DNA of 64,000 nt from NCBI GenBank assembly GCA_015501605.1, contig JADNRZ010000005.1:2516885-2580884 (forward strand), in the 5' to 3' direction. The translations under genes and the position numbers were made by a program. Positions 12,703 through 24,933 of this stretch are shown piece by piece. The notes under the pieces are model-generated. The model worked only from the letters and a program-made list of their open reading frames with translations, did not search any database and was not told where the DNA came from. Within the stretch, counting starts at the first letter, position 1. Each line of letters opens with the position of its first letter. The stretch comes from Panaeolus papilionaceus. Its lineage: Eukaryota; Basidiomycota; Agaricomycetes; Agaricales.

Positions 12703-13393
12703 TCAGAAATTATGTAAGTAATCCCCAACAAAGTTCTTCGCAATGCTCCCAACTTGATCACCAATGGCGCCGTACCCGAAGGACTTGGCGAGCTCCTGGG
12801 CTTTGGTGGCACTCGTAGATCCGACAGCGGTTTCGATGAAACGGTGCTGTAGAGTGTCGTTCGAGGGTCAGTCAATCAAGACGTGGTGGAAAGGAGCATA
12901 TGGGAGAGAAGAAACCCACCTGGTATGGTTTACGCTCCTTGTCGTGATACACGACGAAGCGGAGCTCGCCTGCTGCGTTCTTTTGGCCGTATTGGAGGTG
13001 GTTGCCAACTTTCAATTTATAGCCCTCTATGAAGATGTGGGTCAAACAGTTAATCAGTGACGGTTTCATAGATCGTACCTCCTGGCAGGAGCTGCCCGAC
13101 ACGGGTGACATGATTCGGGTTAGCGCTGGTGCTGGTCTTGTAGTACTCAGCAGCGATGAAGAATGGGAATTGAGTGCCTGTATCGCTCAATGTCAGTAAC
13201 CTTTCCTCGACCTCAGGATAATTTTACACAAAGATCGCTTACCAGTCGTGATATTGTCGGCAGTGACGAGATAATAATCAGCATTGCGAGTGGCGAGGTT
13301 TTGGCTCCAGGTGATGTGGAAGAGCTTGTTGGCAGCCTCAGCGTCGAACAAGGGGATAAGGATTTCGTTTCCGGATTCGACTGGTGCAGGCAT
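12703..13393 (-). CDS. Unrecognised small cytosolic-type protein, four exons
   Basis: Exons 13393-13243, 13177-13079, 13026-12920 and 12846-12703 join in frame to 166 residues. All three introns have good GT-AG ends and lengths of 52-73 bases. There is no signal peptide or TM segment. The N-terminal two thirds alternate hydrophobic and polar residues like a beta-rich domain (IPLFDAEAANKLFHITW, then YYLVTADN, FRFVVYHDKE-like strands). The C-terminal ~45 residues look helical and Gly/Ala-rich. I do not recognise the family. A TATATAAAG-like motif lies ~70 bases upstream (about 13463). It stands tail-to-tail with the TM gene ending at 12340. Confidence 0.7.
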
Positions 13394-15855
13394 TATGATG
13401 GTTGAGTACGAGACGGTAGAGGAGTCAAGTGCTTGTTGGGTTGAGGTAAGGGTAAGCTGGTCTTTATATGATTTGTGGGGGTTAAAGGTATCAGGGCAAA
13501 GTTTTCTGTGACATTAGATACGAAGGATTGCATCACGGAGAATTTAGGACAAATATTTCCATCTGTATAGAGGGAAAAAAGCGACGACAAGGAAGTTTAT
13601 TTTTTCAAAAAAAAACATAAAAATTAACAACAGGACGAATGCAGAGAAAGCGCACAGAACGATTACTGACGATGACAGGGGCGATGATACCGACTGAAGC
13701 ACATCGCGGTTTCAAGGACTGAACTTGGGAGTATAGATATGTCGTAATTATTAAGACAGTGATTAGGAAATATGCGCAAAATAATTCCCAGAGCAGGGGT
13801 AGTCACGATCTCGAGCTTAAAATAGTTCATCACCTTCTAGTTCAGACCTCAGATTCAAACTACGTCGCCAATACTTCTAGCTGAAAGCTAATCAAGCACG
13901 GAAGGTGGAGGTGGAGGTTTTGGTGATAGTGAGATGCCGAGATCGTCTAGGTATTGCTAAGCGTTGCATGGATCTTTACGTGGGGTTCAATGCAGCGTGT
14001 TGTTAACCGTGAACCTGTGAGTGGGCGATGCTCTGCGGTATATTGTACTTGATTATATGGTATCAGTAGTTTATTCAGCGCTTCTAATGCTACAACTGCT
14101 CTGCGGTATACTCCGTCTACATAGGAGCAGTCATTCGACAGTGGCCTGCGGGGTATTGCTGAGAAATAGATGCGGTGAGCTCAGACGAAGTTCAAACGGC
14201 AACACGTTGCAGACAGGTGATTACCCAGTGAGAAGTATCCACTCCACAATACTACCATAGCATCTCTAAACTTAGCGGTTATTGCGCGGGGCCGACTGCT
14301 GTATCCCAGAAGCAGGGATCACTGGACGAAGAAAGGCACCAGAAAGGCAAGTCGGGTTGCCGGATCTAACATCACTCCATCAATGATGGAATTACACGAT
14401 CACGTGCAAGGTTGAAGGAGCCTCACGTCGACCTCGAGGCAGCGATGAATGTTCATCATAAAGAGCACTGCGAATGGGATCCCACCCCCCGCCCCGCAAG
14501 TCTCAGTCGTCTCTTGAATGTCTTGCTCTTCCTGCTTTCTTCCCATTGTTTCCCGTCCTTCCTCCCCACTCCTCTCCCCGCGCAGTAACGATATGATTAT
14601 GAATGAATGAAGGAATGACGATGATGACAAGTTCTCGGCTATAGTAGGGTGCTGATGATAGCTGAATCTGATATATGACCGTGAACAAGGAACCATCGTG
14701 TACGTTTTGGGGAACGGAATAGGAAATGAAGGGGGGAAAGTTTGGGTGCGTGCTCGGCGACCTGTTTATTGTTTTTTTGTGTGTGGTTTGGAGGAGGTCG
14801 AGTTTGTCTCGTTGATTTCCCTAAAAGATCGAAGCGATTTCGTTATTATTGACTGGACGTTGGGGCTTTACTTCATGTCCGGCGAGAATATCGGCGTTAC
14901 ATACACCTGTTTTTCACTTGGCTTGTTATTTTACCTTATTGATGTAAAACTTTTTTTCTTTTTTTCTTGCATGACAGAAATGACAGATGTCGACACTTTA
15001 CTTTACTTCACTTCAAAATGATGTCGTCAAGGCCTCACTATGAGCGTTCGGCAGCGAGCGAAGAGGGATGCGTCAAAGGTGGATGCCGCGGGAAGGATTA
15101 GGGTAAATGGGACATCCAAGTGGCGCGCGTTCTGCTCTGCTCCCAACGCTTAACACGGGTCCGCGCGTGCCGCGCCTGGAATTCCGCCCTTGTCCTCGCC
15201 TTCTCTCAGGGTTGGGCTAGGGCATGTTATATGGGCCCGAACCAATTAAGCACGTCGAGGGTGGACCGGGTTTCTATGGGTTCGGTCGAGTCCCGTCCCA
15301 ACAATCCATCTTTTACATCTATTTCTGTTTGCATCGGGTGACTGGGGAGTGATTGTTGTGGATGTTACACGTATACAAGTGAGTTTTACAACATCTTAGG
15401 AATTTGCAACTCCATGAAGCAGTTTTTGACCGCGCTCTTGAATTGTAGTTACAAGCCGGTTGTGTACGAATCCCGCCGTGCGAGGTGTAGCGTGATAATC
15501 TATATCTAGCTGTACCCCTCATGATCGTGTGCGTCACATCGAATCGAGTATCCTATGCCCAAGGCGGTGTTGTCAGTCAGAGTGAGTGTTAATTCTTTAA
15601 CTGCGTTGCTGCGTTGTTGACGCGATCATGAAAAGTCTGTGTAACAAGTCATTTTAATTGAACCCAAGGTCTGTAAGCCCCGTAACTCCATTTGGTGTAT
15701 TGTTGATTTGATTCAGTAATAGTCAGTCGTGTTGCCATATATACTAAACCCTTCGACCTGCCTTGGCTCCGTTCATTCCCTTCTTCCATACAACATCCAT
15801 CTACAACACCGACTTTCATCTTTTCATCGTTATCGTTATCACCAACAACAGCAGC
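13394..15855. other. 2.5 kb region without a confident gene
   Basis: Contains the promoter of the 12703-13393 gene and that of the DUF6699 gene at 15856. Open frames such as minus 14400-14696 (98 codons) and plus 14698-15021 are compositionally odd and show no family features. A CATATATA motif at 15736-15743, ~115 bases before the DUF6699 ATG, may be its TATA box. Nothing else could be supported. Confidence 0.4.
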
Positions 15856-16572
15856 ATGAGCGGATACAAACGAGTTCACTTTTCAAACCACAACTACGTT
15901 TACGAAGAACCAACACCGCCTTCGCCGTCGCTCACAGCGTCTTCAATTCCATCCTCATCATCACCAGAATTGCCGTCGCCGCCTCCTGAGCAGTTCGGCT
16001 ATAGACCGTCTATCTTCCAGCCCTCACCATACGCTCGACACCACACCTCACTAGACCCATACGATATTCCTCTCCCCAAGCCCGTTCAAATTCACTTTTT
16101 GCTCGCATACCAACCCTACACCGAGCCAGCGGTCGTCTACGACTTCACGCTTCCTCCGACGACAATTAGCGGGCAATTCCCGCTTGAGACCCTCCATGAA
16201 CCGGCGACAGCCCCCGCTCAGAAGCGTCTCACTATCATTTGTCCGCTCCTGCAAGACGAGATCGAGGTAATGCCATCGTCGACTCTTCCAGACGCAGTCG
16301 TGACAGTCCTCGACATCCTCAACACCGTCCATCGCCAACTCCGACTTCAAATTAAACACCGCGAGTACGCTGACCTCCCTGAGGGCGAGATCAGGAACAG
16401 CGTAGACAGGGCGTATTATGGACGCTGCTCGAGGATTTTGGACCCTGAGGCGAGGAGGAGAGAGGAGGGTAAAGGGATTAAGAAGCTGGATTTGTTGATG
16501 GGGAAGAACTATTTCTCGGGGTTGAGTGGGACGCTCAGTGGGCCCGATGTCTGGGAGCTGAACGTCTCATGA
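15856..16572 (+). CDS. DUF6699 family protein (copy 3)
   Basis: 238 residues in one exon. The frame is open to an upstream ATG at 15763, but 15856 is preferred because it gives MSGYKRVHFSNHNYVYEEP, matching the KRVSFS start of copies 1 and 2. Residues ~10-90 are Pro/Ser-rich and disordered. The DUF6699 core follows (VYDFTLPPTTI, then VTVLDILNTVHRQLRLQI, then the KKLDLLMGKNYFSGLSG block). Charged residues between helix and final block carry the usual tyrosine/arginine-rich stretch. This copy is more diverged from copies 1 and 2 than they are from each other, and shares the HRQL helix wording with copy 4. Function unknown. Confidence 0.8.
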   Translation: MSGYKRVHFSNHNYVYEEPTPPSPSLTASSIPSSSSPELPSPPPEQFGYRPSIFQPSPYARHHTSLDPYDIPLPKPVQIHFLLAYQPYTEPAVVYDFTLPPTTISGQFPLETLHEPATAPAQKRLTIICPLLQDEIEVMPSSTLPDAVVTVLDILNTVHRQLRLQIKHREYADLPEGEIRNSVDRAYYGRCSRILDPEARRREEGKGIKKLDLLMGKNYFSGLSGTLSGPDVWELNVS

Positions 16573-19500
16573 GCGAAAAGCGCTCTGTAAGGTCGGCAGC
16601 GGGTGTGTTAGAGCGCTGCCGACCGCTGGCTGACGCCTCCAGTGCCTGGACGACGTCGCCGTATCGCCGTGGCTGGTACTCCTTGTGTTCTTGCTAGGAG
16701 ACGAGTCAGGCGACCACTCAAAAAATACCCCTTGTTCTTTTCACTTGACACTTTTGGTGTCTGTCGTGGAAGACGTTTATGCTTTCCGATATTCCGTTCT
16801 CGCCTTTTCCGTTTTGAGGGGGGGCGAGGATGTATACGTTACTTTCTGCTTCATTTCCCTCGTTGTGTCTGTCACGGTCTCATTTTTCCGTTTTTCACCA
16901 TGCATTCCGTCCATCTCTCCGTTTATCTTCTGCGTTACTTGGGTCCCATCATCGTCATGCCACCTTTCATATTCATCATCACATTGCTCACCGACAGCCG
17001 CATCACCACTTGTACGAACACCCCACTCATATTACCTTTCCACCATGCCATGCCACATGTATACCTGTATCCTAATCGCTGTTCGTATTCCTTTCCCTTC
17101 CCGTTCTCATCTCCTTCTCTGTCGCATCCATTCTGTATCCCTCTTCTTCCACTCAATAAGCCAATTACGCATCCATTCACTCACTCATCCGCATTGACCC
17201 ATTTTTCCGCGTTATGAAGATCATATGCATACTTTCCTCTTCTTTTTCCTTCTCCTTCCCCATCTCTTTCATAGACGCTCGGTAGAGCACGTATGCTTCC
17301 TTTTATTTCTCTTCTCCTCTCGTTTTTACCTTTATTCTTCATTCATATTCACCCCCGCTTCTTTTCCTTCTCCATCTAGTTCCTCCCGCCCGCGCATTCA
17401 CGTTCTTACTTTATTCTTACTTACTTGTCTTCTTCTCTTTGCCCACGCTTGCGCCACAAGAACCGGGAAGACGCTATTTTTTGTCTCAACTCGTTCTATT
17501 CATTCCATCCCATTCACTTCCCTCAGTCTTACTGACTCGTCGCATGCATACTTTTAGTTACTTACATTACATACCCTTGCCCTAGTTGCCTTTCCCATAC
17601 GCATACCCATCCGCTTTCCTTTTCTATTTTTTCTCGGCACCATTTCGGAATCCCACCGAATCCCCCCTCGCTCAAGCACACGCTCGTTTTACCCCAAATT
17701 GGCACGCGCCCGCGCGGCGGACCGCACTTGACCTCTTCCTGGGTCGGTTTTGCCTTTTTGGGTGTTGTTCGATTGACGTGCTGATGATTCAGTTTGTTTC
17801 TCGTCCCCTCCTCTTTTTCTCGTGATCGAAAAGCGCGGAGATTTAATTGGAGACGTGGAGAGTCTGCAGAGCAAGTGGACATCCGAGATGGGCTTCTGCC
17901 GAGTTTGGTTCTCAGGCGGGTTATTCGTCGTCCCGTCGTTTTTCTTTTCCCCTTTTTCCTCCTTTATTTTTTAGTTTTTGATTGGTTTGGGCATCATGCT
18001 CATTGGTATGTGTAGGTAGTTTATCCATAGTCCCCAAAAGTATCCCCGTAGGTAGTACAAAATTTTGAAAGAATGTAAAAAGTGTATTATAGCTCTCTTA
18101 TACCTTACTGCGCTCATGGACGCTCGCTTAGATCTCGGTCGTTATACAACATTATGATACATACTTCCATTGACATACATATGATCAATCAATGCACAGT
18201 TCTATGATTCATTGCAAGTTGTAAAATTTCGAGGGTCGGATCCTCAGCGTTTTAGAATTCGCTACAAACATCATTTAGGAAGTATAACTTGAATCCGTCC
18301 GCATCAGCCTCTGAGATAGCTCAGTGAGTCAGTGTAGACATCTAGAATACTTCAATTACGAAGAACGGGTACAGAGAAGTCTTAACAAGGATATGAACAT
18401 TCTGTACTCACGCTATGACTCCAATCGAGTCGTGTGGGGTCAGCGGAAGGTCACGTTTTCGGATTGGGACTCTGGAGCATGAGAGTGAGCAAGATCATAC
18501 GATACCTCCTGAGATGAGATAGAGGAAACTGCGCTGCTGTGGGTATGAGGAATATAGCTATGATTTAGAGTTTGGACGTTCAATGAGCACTTTGGTCGTG
18601 CGAGCTGTGTGTGTGTATGTCTAATACCTATTCTCTCTACAGTGCTATCTATGCACTGACATACTTCATGAGTTTGCATGTTTTACTCAGAGACGCAGTA
18701 CGTATACAATTGGATTGGAGATACAGCGCTCGCGAATACTTCCAAACATGTATATTCGGGTTGGCTTTAGTGGTAAGTGAGTAATCAAGCGTAAGCAAGT
18801 CAGTAAGCAAGTAAAATAAACCAAGATGTCAATGGGGTTGGAATGGAGCACAAGAGTTCGGTGTCGAACATCGAAAGACGAACGAAAAAAAAGTTACTCA
18901 AAGAGGAATACCTAAATTGGGAATGCCGCCCCGATGGTGAGGTTCGGAGGGGCTCGGCTGGGGATGGGTAAATTGGGAGTTCTTGCTTTGTTCGTGACGT
19001 GGGTAAAACTAAGGTGAAGTGGATAAGATGAGACTGCGTATGTACTTACTTATGAATGTACCCCTGGAAGAACGGGGGTTGGAAGTTGGGACTCAGCGGC
19101 TGCGAGCAAGGCTGTTTGGAGGAAGAAAAAAAAGAGAATTGAGTCCGAGGCGGTGTGGATGTGTAGAGCACTGACGGGATGAATGAAGAAATAAAAGCTT
19201 GAAAGTCGAACGACCGACGAATGAATACGTATGTGGTGCGTTGAATTGAATTGAGTATACTTACTTTTTGAGAACAGGTGATGCGTGATGATACAGATGC
19301 TCTGTTGGGGAGATGGTGATGATGCGCTTGGGTTGAGGGTATACTCTCTTTTTTCTTTTTTTTTTCTTGCCAGCTGGCCGACTATGTAAAGTAAGACTTT
19401 CGATTTACCGAAATTAACTGTACCGGAAACTTTGATTGGAAAAGCGACGCGAGGCGTTCGCCGAAGTTTACCTTTTTTTCTTTCTATGGTTGCGTAGAGG
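16573..19500. other. Strand-skewed DNA: pyrimidine-rich then purine-rich blocks
   Basis: From about 16640 to 17960 the plus strand is strikingly C+T-rich. From about 18770 to 19500 it is G+A-rich. Long open frames in the first block (for example plus 16642-17217) are translations of the CT tracts and show no protein features. A minus frame 18440-18679 (79 codons, with a possible in-frame 60-base intron) lies just inside the purine block and could be a small gene read from it. In fungi CT-rich coding-strand tracts often lie upstream of transcription starts, so two converging transcripts are conceivable. No gene is claimed. Confidence 0.4.
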
Positions 19501-20961
19501 AAGGATAGAAGAGTCGCGTATCGTTGAGGCGACGGCGACGGCCTAATTAGAAGCTCGCGTGCGCTTGTTGTGTGAGTTGATCAATTGCCGCAGTGCGTAG
19601 GCGTGATACGACTAGATAGGAGACGTTAATCAATTGAAACTGTGGTTGGAGTTCTATTTATGAGTTTATCGTGTGTTATATTGATTAGGAACACACGTTG
19701 GGTTGTGTCGACGTCATGAGTGGTTGAGGATGGCCGTAGCGCTTATGCTGAGTTTGGACATACCGTGTTCGATTGGTTTATAATTAATTTTATCAAAGAC
19801 AGATAGATTACTTTACTCTGAAGCTTGCACTCTAAATTCTTGCATTGTTCGACATATATGGCTCTTGCCAGTATGCCCGGGGTTTCTTAAACTGGGTGAT
19901 ATAGAGGTCGAGAGGTTCAGATGGGTATAACGTTGAGCGCATCTCGTGACCATTGACTGGGTTCTGGATAACGGCAGTAGAACATGGAAGCTCCCTCTTC
20001 TCTAGCCATACAATGATTCTAATTATTTCCATGTATAAGATACATACTTTTACTCAAAGCTAAACACTTCATGCGTTTTCGCTGTGAATCATAAGAAGTA
20101 AATGATTCTCCTCTTAGGGATTTAATGAAATTAAAGCTGTCAAGAAGCGTGAAGGGTTCGGATTATATCTATACATCGGCACATGTGTTTGTCTAGGTGT
20201 GGAAGTTGATATCTTCTACAGAGTCCGTGTCTAGTTAGATATACCTATTGCAGCAAGCCCTTGTATTGGCGTAACCGGATTCGTAAAATCATGCTAAAAC
20301 ACAAACACCGAGTGCCTTCATTTCGTTATTCAAACTTATATCCGTCGGACTCGAGTGGCAGATTAGGTGACAAGGGTGGCTGGGCTGACGTTGTTTGATG
20401 CACGTTGAGTAGCCGAGTTTATTGAAAGATTGATTCTGGAATTGAATGCGTGACCACGTTGGGTGTCTCCTGAGCTTTTCACTGACTTATGCGTTTAGCT
20501 GATGCGGTGATTTGTAGATTACGTCTGAGTGAGAAGCATGGGTCACTGAGGGTAATCTAATCTTGGACCTTCTATTGTTGGATTGTATATGTTGTTTTAT
20601 ATAATTAGTGGTGATATTAGTCGTAAATTGAACTCGTGCTGTTGGAAAACAAAAGAGGGGATGCGCGTGGTCGGTTGACGTCTTCGGTTGACGCTGACAC
20701 ATCGCGCTGACATATCTCTCAAATTTCGAAAGGAGTCTAAGAGGAACCGACGCTAGAATTTTGAGTAGTGTGATGTTTGAAATGATCATCGAAGTCGTCG
20801 GTTGAAGACATTCTTCTGAGATTGTTGTTGTCCATCAACGCATGTACGTATGATAAGGAAATTTCATTGATATTCGATCCACGACACATGTAGTTTCTGT
20901 ACATCGTGTACTCACTTTCACGATGCAATTCTGTCTATCCGCATTAACCCAGACAGAGTGA
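19501..20961. other. 1.5 kb AT-rich region, nothing supported
   Basis: Downstream of the glyoxal oxidase gene. The only notable frame is minus 20487-20789 (100 codons), unrecognised. The remainder carries stops in all frames. No repeat, RNA gene or regulatory element could be identified. Confidence 0.4.
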
Positions 20962-23119
20962 TTAGAGAGGAACACCTTGGTCTGCGACGGGTGGTGATTG
21001 GCCATTTCCAACGAGAACGTGAGCGCTCTCGCTCGTTACGTCGTTGATGGTGACGAAGACATAAGCTATATTTAAAGTTCATCAGTATATGTTAATTTAA
21101 ATAACGATTCGAACGCCTGTATAAATTAGGGCTTTACCTGGTCCGGGTGGGTAGACCCTGTTGTTAGGTGGCGAACGTGCGTTGATCTTTTTACCGTCGG
21201 CGGAGAGGGTTGCCTCGAGGAAGACTAGACGTTGACTGGAGTGGAAGGCGTGTGATGAGAACCCAAGATCCATCAGAGCAACTAAAGGTAATACGAAGGG
21301 TTGTATTCAAATTAAGTCAAGATGGATCAAAGAAGTATAAAAGCGTACCTTGGAGCTTTCCGTGTCGGAGACCAACGGGAACGGCAACGTCGAGCTCGAA
21401 TTCTTGGTTGAAGGCGAGTTGTGTGGGAGCGTTGAGGATGACCGGGCGAGACTCGGACATGAAGGGAGGGTTGAGGTATTGGACACGGAATTCACTGATC
21501 GAGAGATAATAGGGGCCAGCTGAGGTTAAGTGATATTGGTGACTGAAAGGTGGACTTACGTGTGGAACTCTGTGCCGTTCACAACTTGACCGTTGGGGTT
21601 GGATCCCGCGACGAGGATGTTGCTAATGAAATATTGGCTTTGAGTATCGATTGTGTAAAGACAACGTACCCTTTGGGTGTCAAGCTGACAGTGGAGTGGT
21701 ACATGCGCGCAATATCGGTTGTGGGAAGTCCCTTATTGCTGATCCTCTTGCCGAGGGGTGCATTGGGGTCGTAGAGGGAGGGTGTAAGGCTATTAGGTAT
21801 CATATGAGTATCGGGGACTGAAGATATATTTCGATCACACTCACGCAGGGTGGTCGGCGTTACTCTGGTCACCAACGGGATCACCAACACTGGCGACTGC
21901 AGCATAGCCAGTTTGAGCACCATTGGTGATGAGAACTTGTCCGTTGGGCAGGAGAATCATTTCAGGCATCGTACGGGGTTCCAACATATGCTCGACTTGC
22001 CATCCAGCTGCGATACCTTGTTTAGTGAGGACGAGACGACTGCACTGGCTAGACGCTGGGTCTTGGGAGGAGAGTTGATCTGACGGGATGCTGGAATCTG
22101 ACGCAGAGCCACCGCAGACGAGAACCTCAGGTGTGAAGTGTGGTGGAGAAAGAGGGAGAAGAGCAGCAGTTCCATCGAAGGGGTTGGTGACTTTGACGCC
22201 GTTGGGGATGTCGGGGAGGATGGTCTCGGTGTTCTTCTCGATGTCGTAGATGATTGTTTGGTTGGCGGCGATCATCAACACGGTGCCATCCGGAAGGGCG
22301 AATACACTGGGAATACATGGTTATTTATGGTTCTGTTGTGAAAATGGAAAGTAGTCAAACGAACCGAGGGAACAAGTTAACTGGCAAGCTTCGCTCGAGG
22401 AATGCCGAAGGACGGGGAACACCACCATCTTTGGATGGGAAGAACTCGAAGCTGTTCACGGGATCTGTGTTGTAAAAGGGAGTATCCTCATGGATTCCGC
22501 CGACGATCATCTATGAGACCACCATAATCAGATTTTCATTTCGAATAGCGGGAGAAAACATATGGCATACCAAAGAGCCGTCGAAGATACGGGCAGATGA
22601 GGTATACCATCTTGTTTCTGCGAGATGGAGGGTCTCTGGGTCTTCGATGATGGTACACCCATCACCATTTCCGTTTGCATCGGTACAAGGACCAAATAGG
22701 CGAATTCCCATACGACCATCTTGAGCAGCGGTAATGGCAGGGATGTTTCCACCAACGCTGACCTATGAAGGATAGAAATGTATCAATACATGTCGTGAAG
22801 CACAAACACCATGTTCATTTACCATGGTGCCGTTACTCAAGAAACCACCACTCGCGCAGAAACTGTCAGTAATGAGGTTAAGGGCTGAAGCAGTATTGGT
22901 CTCGAAGTTCCAGAGTGCACCCCAGGCAGGGTGATCGTCGATGGTGAGAGGGTCATTGGAGGCACGGTCGAAGAAGATGGCGAGGGTTGGAGAGACGACG
23001 ATTGCTTCGAGTGCAAGAATACCAGAGGTCCCGTTTTGCACGAACTCCCAGCCTGCGGCTGAGACAGTAGCTACGAGAGATGCTAGAGAGACGAGTGATT
23101 TTAGTGCTTTGGTATTCAT
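20962..23119 (-). CDS. Glyoxal oxidase (copper radical oxidase, AA5_1)
   Basis: Nine exons (23119-22823, 22762-22571, 22510-22365, 22306-21845, 21789-21670, 21622-21560, 21494-21349, 21281-21138, 21065-20962) join in frame to 557 residues, the normal family length. The N-terminus is a signal peptide. Expected copper-site residues are present in order: Cys88 (SFCASGG) and Tyr152 ([13 protein letters not shown]) for the Cys-Tyr cofactor, Tyr396-His397 ([15 protein letters not shown]), and His486 ([11 protein letters not shown]). Spacing matches Phanerochaete GLOX. The enzyme oxidises aldehydes such as glyoxal and methylglyoxal outside the cell, reducing O2 to H2O2 that feeds peroxidases or cross-linking. 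The ATG at 23119 is preferred over the in-frame one at 23161 because it starts the signal peptide. A TATA-like motif lies ~60 bases upstream. Confidence 0.92.
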
Positions 23120-23177
23120 GATAACTGATTCTCGAGGGATCGAGACGAGTTGCTTGAACATGCTGAAATCAAATCCA

Positions 23178-23184
23178 TTTTATA
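23178..23184 (-). promoter_or_regulatory. TATA-like box of glyoxal oxidase
   Basis: CTATAAAA on the minus strand, about 60 bases before the preferred ATG at 23119. This also favours the downstream ATG, because the upstream in-frame ATG at 23161 would leave almost no leader. Confidence 0.4.
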
Positions 23185-23591
23185 GCGATTTAGGTTCTCT
23201 GCTGCGTTCTGGGTTACATCTTGTGTTGTAATGCCCTTGCTCCCCGTTTCCCCTTCTTTCAGGGTCTTGGCGTTATCTAAAATAATACCGTGAGCGGAAT
23301 AGAAGAGGCACATACGCGCACTCCTCTCGCCTAATTGGTGATTTCCACGCAACTCTGAAAGTATCGCCAAAATAAGAGCGGTCCAGAGACTAAATCAGTT
23401 ACCGCTGGCGGTAATGGGAGCGGTATTATGAATGCATAGAGTCAAATTTGTGGGGAGGCTATGACTGAGCTTATTTTGACGACGAGAATGAGATAAAACT
23501 CACGGATGCGATATTGAAAGCACCCTCCTTCCCCACATACACTCATACATAGCGTCACCTGTGCAGGAGGTGGCTCCATATGTAACCATAG

Positions 23592-23989
23592 ATGTCTTTT
23601 TTCTTCCACATTTTTCAGAGTTCCTTAGGATACGCAGTCGTTGTAGGCGGGAAAGAAGAAATAACGGTGCGACTCCAGTTCCAACTGACTGCTAATGGTG
23701 GCGTTTGTAAGACCTATCGGTTGCGTTCGAGGTACATACACGGTTCATGGTTGTGCCTTTTTCCCATCCTAAACATCTCGACCTCGTTGAATTCGAGGCG
23801 GCGTTGGGAACTCAAGTTGCGCAAGCTGAAGACGTCGCCTGTGTGATTCTAAGTCTTTGGGTGTCAATTGCACTGAAAGACCTATTTTCATATTTTAAAC
23901 AACTTTTTTGCTTGTTTGGTCGTCGTTTTAGCCGAGATAAATGTTCGGAGAGTAATCAAGCTGAACTACAAAACGACGATCGTGAGTAG
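23592..23989 (+). other. Possible small coding region, unresolved
   Basis: Two overlapping frames have protein-like wording: 23592-23725 (LGYAVVVGGKEEITVRLQFQ) and 23776-23860 (HLDLVEFEAALGTQVAQAED). Several GT and AG sites lie between them, but no single splice choice was clearly right and no family is recognised. It may be a small multi-exon gene or a remnant. Confidence 0.2.
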
Positions 23990-24327
23990 CGTCCTCAAGT
24001 CTTAGTCAATTTTACCAAGGGTCTTTCCGAACATTGATGGGTTAATGATCCATAATCCATTTAATGTGATCTCATCTCATCATCCATTGATGTGCTCAGA
24101 CTGTTTAGGGGCCACTACACTGATATCCAACGTTATCGTCGTAAAGTTGAAGAATGCTGCTTATAATTCTGAATTTCTATGTGTAATCAGATATATCGCG
24201 ATCTATGTAAGGTTTATGCGTGGTAAAATATATGGGTTGCTGATATTGACATTGATGGAAAGCAATCAGAGAGACGATGAGGGACACAGACCAGAGGTCT
24301 ACATACATTGTGATAAATTTTCGCATC

Positions 24328-24512
24328 TTAAAGAGCGACTGGGTCTGCTTGAGGGTTTAGGACGTCATGAACTCCGGTGCCTTAACAATGTATTGGCATC
24401 AGAAGACCGATTATCAGTAGTATGGTTGGATTCACTTACCAGGATCAGGGACCGGTGTCGCAGAGACAACCGATAGGATAAAGGTAAACAATACAGCAAT
24501 GTAGAGATTCAT
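24328..24512 (-). CDS. Very short secreted peptide precursor, two exons
   Basis: Exon 1 is 24512-24440 and exon 2 is 24380-24328, joined across a 59-base GTAAGT...AAG intron in phase 1. The product is 41 residues: a clear signal peptide (MNLYIAVLFTFILSVVSA), then a 23-residue mature part that is Pro/Asp-rich and ends NPQADPVAL. It has no cysteines and no CAAX end, so it is neither a cysteine-rich effector nor a typical lipopeptide pheromone. A TATA-like motif (24605-24612) lies ~95 bases upstream. A relative with the same exon layout and C-terminus lies at 25735-25941. It is too short to appear in a 60-codon ORF list. Function unknown; a small signal or effector peptide is a guess. Confidence 0.6.
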
Positions 24513-24604
24513 ATTGTGAAGTCAGGGATGAGGCCTAGTGTATTATTTGATGGAGGGGATTCGATTTCCAGTTGCACCTTCCCGTCGTCTGACTATGTGG
24601 GTGG

Positions 24605-24612
24605 TTATATAC
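24605..24612 (-). promoter_or_regulatory. TATA-like box of the short secreted peptide gene
   Basis: GTATATAA on the minus strand about 95 bases upstream of the ATG at 24512. Confidence 0.35.
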
Positions 24613-24933
24613 GGGCTCAAGGGAACACCTCTTGGCTGATGGGCCTCATAATCCTCGTCGCTTTAATAGATACCCCCGTATTGATCGACAAAGCTCCATA
24701 TCCCGAGGAATGCAAGTCAGATAGACGGGGAACTCGTTAGTGTTACCGAAGGTGAGAGAGACTCGGGATGGTATATATGGTATTTTCAAAGTGTTATGTT
24801 GAGAGCAAGATCACAGAATATGAAGTGAGCTCGGCAGTAATCTACTGCGAAGTAGCTATCGTCCTCGACTTGCATCTATCTATGCGAGAAGTACTCATAA
24901 GCGAAGGGATATGAGGAACCATAACCCCTTCAA

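Noticed and set aside
15270..15310. GGTTCGGTCGAGTCCC resembling a tRNA T-arm
   Set aside because: No matching acceptor stem or anticodon arm upstream.
16642..17557. Long plus-strand frames (191, 170 and 110 codons)
   Set aside because: All are translations of CT-rich low-complexity DNA, open in several frames at once, with no protein features.
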